The notes beneath the pieces were generated by a model. The model was given only the letters and a program-made list of their open reading frames with translations, was not told where the DNA came from and searched no databases. The translations under genes and the position numbers were made by a program. Positions 44,967-49,213 of a stretch of 49,213 nt of DNA are shown here, in pieces. Numbering within the stretch: the first letter of the stretch is position 1; every line of letters starts with the position of its first letter. Origin of the DNA: an uncultured Tateyamaria sp. (GTDB lineage: Bacteria > Pseudomonadota > Alphaproteobacteria > Rhodobacterales > Rhodobacteraceae); the NCBI GenBank assembly GCA_947501275.1, contig CANMVD010000015.1:1-49213 (forward strand). Reading direction: 5' to 3'.

Positions 44967-45809
44967 TTAGCGCCCTTTCTTCTTGGCGTGACGCGAGCGG
45001 ATGATCAGCTTTTGCGACGCTTTGTTCTTGTTGCGGGTGCGGGCGCCCTTGGTTGGCTTGCCCCATGGCGACACAGGGTGGCGACCACCCGATGTGCGCC
45101 CCTCACCACCACCGTGCGGGTGGTCGATCGGGTTCATGACGACACCACGCACAGAGGGGCGGATGCCCTTGTGACGCATGCGGCCCGCTTTACCGTAGTT
45201 CTGGTTGGAGTTGTCGGGGTTGGATACGGCCCCCACAGTCGCCAGACATTCCTGACGCACCAGACGCAGTTCGCCCGAAGACAGGCGGATCTGGGCATAG
45301 CCACCATCGCGGCCCACAAACTGGGCATATGTGCCTGCGGCACGCGCGATCTGACCACCCTTGCCGGGCTTCAGTTCGATGTTGTGGATGATCGTCCCGA
45401 TGGGCATGCCAGAAAAGGGCATACAGTTGCCGGGCTTGATGTCCGCCTTGGCAGACGAGATGATGCTGTCCCCTACGGCCAGACGCTGCGGTGCAAGCAC
45501 ATAGGCCTGCTCGCCGTCGGCGTATTTGACCAGCGCGATAAACGCCGTCCGGTTGGGGTCATATTCGATGCGTTCGACCGTGGCCGCCACATCCATTTTA
45601 TTCCGCTTGAAATCGACGATCCGATAGAGACGCTTTGCGCCCCCGCCTTTGCGGCGCATCGTGATCCGTCCGGTGTTGTTCCGTCCGCCATTCTTGGTCA
45701 ACCCTTCGGTGAGGGATTTGACCGGGCGGCCTTTCCAAAGCTCCGAACGGTCGATCAGTACCAGCCCACGCTGGCCCGGCGTCGTCGGCTTATACGACTT
45801 GAGTGCCAT
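44967..45809 (-). CDS. rplB: 50S ribosomal protein L2
   Basis: 280 residues; '[16 protein letters not shown]' start and the conserved '[20 protein letters not shown]' with the peptidyl-transferase-proximal His. Re-start gene after the rplW-rplB interruption. Confidence 0.98.
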   Translation of the reverse strand: MALKSYKPTTPGQRGLVLIDRSELWKGRPVKSLTEGLTKNGGRNNTGRITMRRKGGGAKRLYRIVDFKRNKMDVAATVERIEYDPNRTAFIALVKYADGEQAYVLAPQRLAVGDSIISSAKADIKPGNCMPFSGMPIGTIIHNIELKPGKGGQIARAAGTYAQFVGRDGGYAQIRLSSGELRLVRQECLATVGAVSNPDNSNQNYGKAGRMRHKGIRPSVRGVVMNPIDHPHGGGEGRTSGGRHPVSPWGKPTKGARTRNKNKASQKLIIRSRHAKKKGR

Positions 45810-45895
45810 GATTGCTGTCTTCCGTTTTGCTGTGTGCCGAGTTGCCCCGGCTGTGGTTATAGGCCCCCGTAGGTGCCCGAGATGGTGTGACGCGC

Positions 45896-45919
45896 GGTGG
45901 GCAAATTGCCCACCCTACG
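45896..45919. repeat. Palindromic repeat (GTGGGCA family) upstream of rplB
   Basis: GGTGGGCAA/TTGCCCACC, perfect, followed by CTACG as in the other copies. It lies in the rplB leader between the hairpin and the gene. Confidence 0.7.
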
Positions 45920-45931
45920 AGCAAAGACAAA

Positions 45932-45951
45932 GCCCCGGACGAATCCGGGGC
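45932..45951 (-). terminator. Terminator- or attenuator-like hairpin before rplB
   Basis: GCCCCGGA/TCCGGGGC, loop of four, then TTTGTCTTTG on the minus strand. It stands about 120 bases before rplB and a few bases after the expected start site of the promoter candidate, so it may be an attenuator or the terminator of the upstream membrane-protein gene. Confidence 0.6.
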
Positions 45952-45965
45952 ATTGCCGATGGCTG

Positions 45966-45994
45966 CGTGTATTCAGAGAGCGCGGTGGGGTCAA
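45966..45994 (-). promoter_or_regulatory. Candidate promoter for rplB-rpsS-rplV-rpsC-rplP
   Basis: TTGACC-N17-TACACG, about 160 bases before rplB. A TATAAC with poor -35 (plus 45856-45861) is a weaker alternative. Confidence 0.5.
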
Positions 45995-45998
45995 CCCC

Positions 45999-46016
45999 GT
46001 AGGGTGGGCAATTTGC
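45999..46016. repeat. Half copy of the GTGGGCA-family repeat
   Basis: GTAGGGTGGGCAATTTGC matches one arm of the full copies, facing the copy 80 bases away; the other arm is degenerate. Confidence 0.55.
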
Positions 46017-46105
46017 TTGGCCTGCGCCAACAAAAGATGCGCAAGCCCAACCCGGACTCGCGCCTGACCACGGGCTGGCGCAGCAACGGCTGAACGGCGC
46101 AGTTC

Positions 46106-46270
46106 ATGGCAGCCAAACACATCCCCAGATTTGAGCGAGCAACGCGCGGATGGCAAAACGCCAGACCGCCGGGACGGCCCCCTCTCGGCACATTGCTTCG
46201 CAATCACCTGCCGGGTCAGTGCAGGCGCTCGCCCGGCGCCTTCGGCTTGATTCCGGGCGGCTGCATTGAC
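46106..46270. other. Structured, repeat-like non-coding stretch between rplW and rplB
   Basis: Rich in short inverted repeats, for example ATTGC-TTC-GCAAT, GGCGC/GCGCC and TGCAG/CTGCA in nested order. Open frames exist on both strands but neither looks protein-like. Possibly the remnant of a mobile or dispersed repeat, or a structured RNA. With its flanks it makes up the roughly 500 bases between the membrane-protein gene and rplB. Confidence 0.35.
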
Positions 46271-46307
46271 TCTGTCGTGTCGGCTCAGCGGACGGAGCGG
46301 TCGTTGG

Positions 46308-46784
46308 TCAAACACTGTCGGATGAAACGCAGTCCCCCATTGGGCTTACGCTCCGAAGCGTTCGATTTCTGTTGGACATTGCACGGCCCTCTGCCAACTC
46401 AAAACCCGGGCCTGTGACTACGATCCGATAGCGACACCCTTCAACTAGTCCTTGGAAAAGATCCTCCCGAGATGGTCCAAACAAGTGAATCCAAGTCGTC
46501 TCGGGCAGTTCGAAGCTCCCATGATCTGACATGATCAGACCGCAGTATCCAAAACTACTTTGCGGTCTGCTGGAGCGGTATTTCGGCCATATTTTATAGA
46601 CTCTTCGACTCCGACATTCTTGCGCCGCATCCACACTTGTTATCGTCACGATCTCGGTCTGTCGGATGAGTATCGAAGGGACGACTTGGAAACTGGTCAA
46701 AAAAATGCAGAAGACACCAACTCCTATCAGGTAGCGGTGAAGCTTCTTAATCGCTTCTTCTTGCGGAGTTGTAAGAGTCTTCAT
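46308..46784 (-). CDS. Hypothetical single-helix membrane protein inside the S10 operon
   Basis: 158 residues: a short charged N-terminus, one hydrophobic helix ('LIGVGVFCIFLTSFQVVPSI', about 19-38), then a soluble domain with six cysteines in all downstream parts ('AAQECRSRR', 'FGYCGLI', 'EGCRYRIVVTGPG', 'MGDCVSS'). GGAAAGG lies ahead of the ATG; a TTG four codons earlier is less likely. I do not recognise it. It breaks the otherwise universal rplW-rplB linkage. Confidence 0.65.
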   Translation of the reverse strand: MKTLTTPQEEAIKKLHRYLIGVGVFCIFLTSFQVVPSILIRQTEIVTITSVDAAQECRSRRVYKIWPKYRSSRPQSSFGYCGLIMSDHGSFELPETTWIHLFGPSREDLFQGLVEGCRYRIVVTGPGFELAEGRAMSNRNRTLRSVSPMGDCVSSDSV

Positions 46785-46945
46785 AAGCCTTTCCAAACTG
46801 GCAAAAAGTCAAACCGCTCGTTTTTGACCCGGCTAACTATCTTATCGACTCAAACTTTGGCAGAAATATGCACCATTCCTACTTTGCGGCATCGGTACAC
46901 TATGGGCTCAAAGCGGCAATTCAATACCCTACCTTTAGCTGGCCG

Positions 46946-46985
46946 AAAACGAGAAACCCCGACCACTCTCGCAGCCGGGGCTCTC
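46946..46985 (-). terminator. Terminator-like hairpin after rplW
   Basis: GAGA(G)CCCCG and CGGGG(TT)TCTC pair around a loop of about 14 bases and are followed by GTTTTC on the minus strand, about 40 bases past rplW. Likely partial or full terminator of the tuf-rpsJ-rplC-rplD-rplW unit. Confidence 0.5.
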
Positions 46986-46993
46986 AATTCTTT

Positions 46994-47017
46994 CCGTAGG
47001 CCGGGCTTCAGCCTGGC
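46994..47017. repeat. Palindromic repeat (GTAGGCCGGGC type) after rplW
   Basis: GTAGGCCGGGCTTCAGCCTGGC: arms GCCGGGCT/AGCCTGGC with one mismatch. Same flank (GTAGG) as the GTGGGCA family but a different core; lies seven bases past rplW. Confidence 0.5.
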
Positions 47018-47024
47018 ACACCGA

Positions 47025-47321
47025 TCAAAGACCGGTGCTCACGTCGATCGTGTTACCTTCTTCAAGCGTTACATACGCCTTCTTGACATCTTTCCGCTTG
47101 CCCAACTGACCACGGAAGCGCTTGACTTTGCCCTTCGTGATCGTCGTGTTCACAGCCTTCACCTTCACACCAAACAGCGCCTCAACGGCCTCTTTGATCA
47201 TGGGCTTGTTGCTGTCGATGGACACTTCGAAAACAACCGCGTTGGCTTCAGAGGCCATGGTCGCTTTTTCCGTGATGATCGGCTTGCGGATCACGTCGTA
47301 ATGTTCTGCCTTGGCACTCAT
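47025..47321 (-). CDS. rplW: 50S ribosomal protein L23
   Basis: 98 residues; '[18 protein letters not shown]' and '[20 protein letters not shown]' are typical. Its start overlaps the rplD stop by four bases. Docking site for SRP and trigger factor at the exit tunnel. Confidence 0.98.
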   Translation of the reverse strand: MSAKAEHYDVIRKPIITEKATMASEANAVVFEVSIDSNKPMIKEAVEALFGVKVKAVNTTITKGKVKRFRGQLGKRKDVKKAYVTLEEGNTIDVSTGL

Positions 47322-47935
47322 TTCAAGCGAGCCTCCAGTGCTTCGACACCCGCCTTCGTGATCACCAGAGTGTCACGCTTCAGGATGTCATATACGTTTG
47401 CGCCCATCGTTGGCAGGATATCCAGACCTTCGATGTTGCGCGATGCGGCGAGGAAGTCTTCGTTCACGGACGCCCCGTCGATGACCAGCGCGCGTTTCCA
47501 GCCTAGATCCTTGACCTGCTTGGCCAGAGCGGCGGTTTTACCCGATGCGGTAGCATCCTCAATGATCACCAGCTCGCCCGCTGCCATTTTGGCAGACAGC
47601 GCGTGGCGCAGACCGAGTTTGCGGAACTTCTTGGGCAGGTCGTGGCCGTGCGAGCGGACCACTGGGCCTTTGTAAACACCACCACCGCGGAAGATCGGAG
47701 CAGACCGCGCGCCGTGGCGTGCGCCGCCGGTGCCTTTCTGGCGATAGATCTTCTTGGTCGAGTATTTCACTTCGGACCGTGTCTTGACCTTGTGGGTTCC
47801 GGCCTGGGCGTTGTTACGCTGCCAGCGGACTACGCGGTGCAGGATGTCGGCGCGGGGTTCGAGCCCAAACAGGGCCTCGTCCAGCTCGACAGAACCGGCC
47901 TTGCCGCCGTCCAGTTTGATCACATCAAGTTTCAT
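47318..47935 (-). CDS. rplD: 50S ribosomal protein L4
   Basis: 205 residues; '[19 protein letters not shown]' tunnel loop is present. Overlaps rplC by four bases and rplW by four. In enterobacteria L4 regulates the S10 operon; not visible here. Confidence 0.98.
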   Translation of the reverse strand: MKLDVIKLDGGKAGSVELDEALFGLEPRADILHRVVRWQRNNAQAGTHKVKTRSEVKYSTKKIYRQKGTGGARHGARSAPIFRGGGVYKGPVVRSHGHDLPKKFRKLGLRHALSAKMAAGELVIIEDATASGKTAALAKQVKDLGWKRALVIDGASVNEDFLAASRNIEGLDILPTMGANVYDILKRDTLVITKAGVEALEARLK

Positions 47936-48663
47936 GCTTCACCACCTTCCGCGGGGGCTTCCTCTGCAGGAGCCTCAGCCGGAGCTGCTGCCGATTTCAG
48001 AGCGGCCGGGAATGGCACGCCATCGGGCAGTTTCTTTTTCACAGCGTCTTTGACAGTGACCCAGCCGCCTTTGGAGCCTGGAACCGCACCCTTGATCATG
48101 ATCAGGCCGCGATCTGCGTCCGTCTTCACAACTTCAAGGTTCTGCGTGGTCACTTTGGCAGCGCCCATGTGGCCAGCCATTTTCTTGCCTTTGAAAACCT
48201 TGCCGGGATCCTGACATTGACCAGTAGAGCCGTGCGAACGGTGCGAAATCGAAACACCGTGCGAGGCACGCAGACCGCCAAAGTTGTGGCGTTTCATGGC
48301 ACCGGCAAAGCCTTTACCAATCGACGTGCCTGACACATCCACCTTTTGACCAGCCAGGAAGTGTTCGGCCGAGATTTCCTCGCCCACACCAATCAGGTTG
48401 TCTTCGGTGACGCGGAATTCGACCAGCTTGCGCTTGGGCTCAACCTTCTGAGCGGCGAAGTGACCGCGCATGGCTTTGCTCACGCGCTTCACCTTTGGCG
48501 AACCAGCACCAAGGGTGACGGCGGTGTATCCGTCTTTGTCAGATGTACGGTTGCCGACAACCTGCAAGGCGTCGAGCTGAAGAACGGTCACAGGGATCTG
48601 CTTGCCGTCTTCCATGAAAAGCCGGGTCATGCCGACTTTCTTTGCGAGAATTCCAGAGCGCAT
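47932..48663 (-). CDS. rplC: 50S ribosomal protein L3
   Basis: 243 residues; '[20 protein letters not shown]' holds the Gln methylated by PrmB in E. coli. A low-complexity Ala/Glu/Pro tail ends the protein, as in related genera. I chose ATG over a TTG two codons earlier: AAAGGAGG is nine bases from the ATG but too near the TTG. Confidence 0.98.
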   Translation of the reverse strand: MRSGILAKKVGMTRLFMEDGKQIPVTVLQLDALQVVGNRTSDKDGYTAVTLGAGSPKVKRVSKAMRGHFAAQKVEPKRKLVEFRVTEDNLIGVGEEISAEHFLAGQKVDVSGTSIGKGFAGAMKRHNFGGLRASHGVSISHRSHGSTGQCQDPGKVFKGKKMAGHMGAAKVTTQNLEVVKTDADRGLIMIKGAVPGSKGGWVTVKDAVKKKLPDGVPFPAALKSAAAPAEAPAEEAPAEGGEA

Positions 48664-48678
48664 GTTCAATACCCTCCT

Positions 48679-48999
48679 TTAAGACTGCAGCTTGATCTCG
48701 ACATCCACACCAGCGGCGAGGTCGAGCTTCATCAGCGCGTCCACGGTCTGGGGGGTCGGATCAACGATGTCGAGCAGACGCTTGTGCGTGCGGATCTCGA
48801 ACTGGTCGCGGGATTTCTTGTCAACGTGGGGGCCGCGCAGAACAGTGAACTTTTCGATCTTGTTCGGCAGCGGGATCGGCCCGCGGACAGAGGCACCGGT
48901 CCGCTTGGCTGTGTTGACGATCTCTTGTGTGGAGGCATCCAGCACACGATAGTCAAACGCCTTCAGACGAATGCGAATGTTTTGGCTTTGCATTGCCAT
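48679..48999 (-). CDS. rpsJ: 30S ribosomal protein S10
   Basis: 106 residues; '[16 protein letters not shown]' and '[19 protein letters not shown]' are diagnostic. An ATG two codons in is an alternative start. It opens the S10 operon, behind tuf; the 138-base gap has an AGGCGG/CCGCCT hairpin (49086-49107). Confidence 0.98.
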   Translation of the reverse strand: MAMQSQNIRIRLKAFDYRVLDASTQEIVNTAKRTGASVRGPIPLPNKIEKFTVLRGPHVDKKSRDQFEIRTHKRLLDIVDPTPQTVDALMKLDLAAGVDVEIKLQS

Positions 49000-49137
49000 G
49001 TGTGTCGTTCCCTTATTCGGGTCTCTGAGAGCGGAGAGGAGGAGCGTCGCTCATCGGCACCCCTCATCGCGTCTGTTTTGTGGTGAGGCGGACCGGTTGG
49101 ACCGCCTTACACTGAAAGTCTTGGGTATGACCCCAGC

Positions 49138-49213
49138 TTACTCTGTGATTTTGGAGACGACGCCGGCGCCGACGGTGCGGCCGCCTTCGCGGATCGCGAA
49201 GCGCAGGCCGTTT
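49138..49213 (-). CDS. tuf: Elongation factor Tu, C-terminal end (partial)
   Basis: Only the last 24 codons are in the window: 'NGLRFAIREGGRTVGAGVV' then 'SKITE', stop TAA; this is the invariant C-terminus of EF-Tu. The gene runs off the right edge. tuf followed by rpsJ is the usual str-S10 junction. Confidence 0.95.
   Translation of the reverse strand, partial: NGLRFAIREGGRTVGAGVVSKITE

Noticed and set aside
45857..46315. 152-codon minus-strand frame before rplB
   Set aside because: Spans the palindromic repeat, the hairpin and the promoter candidate; composition is Arg/Ala-rich without motif.
46106..46417. 103-codon plus-strand frame in the rplW-rplB gap
   Set aside because: Overlaps the stop end of the 158-aa minus gene and a minus frame of similar quality; lies in inverted-repeat-rich DNA and lacks a good ribosome site.
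27416..47017. Palindromic repeats as a CRISPR array
   Set aside because: Copies are scattered over 20 kb, with no regular spacers and no cas genes.

Overview
The window comes from a high-G+C alphaproteobacterium, most likely Rhodobacterales (Roseobacter group). The call rests on gene content: a bztABCD-type amino-acid transporter, an ATP12 F1-assembly chaperone, the long zinc-free S14, a VPLPA-CTERM protein, and the order yidC - MOSC - yihA - argB. I could not run database searches, so family names rest on motifs, length and context.

Left edge (1-1.8 kb): a tRNA-Arg(ACG) gene with a tyrosine integrase just beyond its 3' end, reading away from it. This is the usual edge of an integrative element, and the element would continue off the left of the window. 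1.9-5.4 kb: a minus-strand group made of a TVP38/DedA-like membrane protein, a mercuric-reductase-like flavoenzyme and an orphan histidine kinase. 5.7-14.6 kb: the rpmH-rnpA-yidD-yidC-MOSC-yihA-argB neighbourhood, with a DUF900-type hydrolase, ttcA and a GGDEF-EAL protein lying between yidD and yidC. 14.7-16.6 kb: an overlapping trio of fatty acid hydroxylase, ferredoxin-like protein and SixA-like phosphatase. 16.6-21.1 kb: bztABCD, with a perfect 13-bp hairpin after bztA. 21.3-26.8 kb: a compact six-gene minus-strand operon (Do-like protease, rarA, crcB, rluC-type gene, HAD phosphatase, ATP12 chaperone).

26.9-49.2 kb: the S10-spc-alpha ribosomal superoperon on the minus strand, from the tuf 3' end down to rplQ. 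Gene order is canonical but the operon is broken open in three places. Between rplW and rplB lie a membrane protein, palindromic repeats and terminator-like hairpins (1.2 kb). Between rplP and rpmC lie four ordinary genes plus a 33-codon gene, several on the opposite strand (2.5 kb). Between rpmD and rplO lie five genes of mixed orientation (4 kb), including a VPLPA-CTERM lectin-like protein. A strong intrinsic terminator follows rpmD. Upstream of each re-start gene (rplB, rpmC, rplO), and also before rpsM, I find a TTGxxx-N17-TAxxCx promoter candidate. The superoperon therefore looks split into about five separately promoted units.

The most unusual object is a small plus-strand cassette at about 42.39-43.08 kb inside the rplP-rpmC gap. 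It has a TTGACA promoter element, a perfect 14-bp inverted repeat over the -10 position, a gene for a coiled-coil/winged-helix-like protein, a translationally coupled 33-aa hydrophobic peptide with a Lys/Arg tail, and a strong terminator. It reads as a self-contained autoregulated module, perhaps phage-derived or toxin-antitoxin-like. That function is inference.
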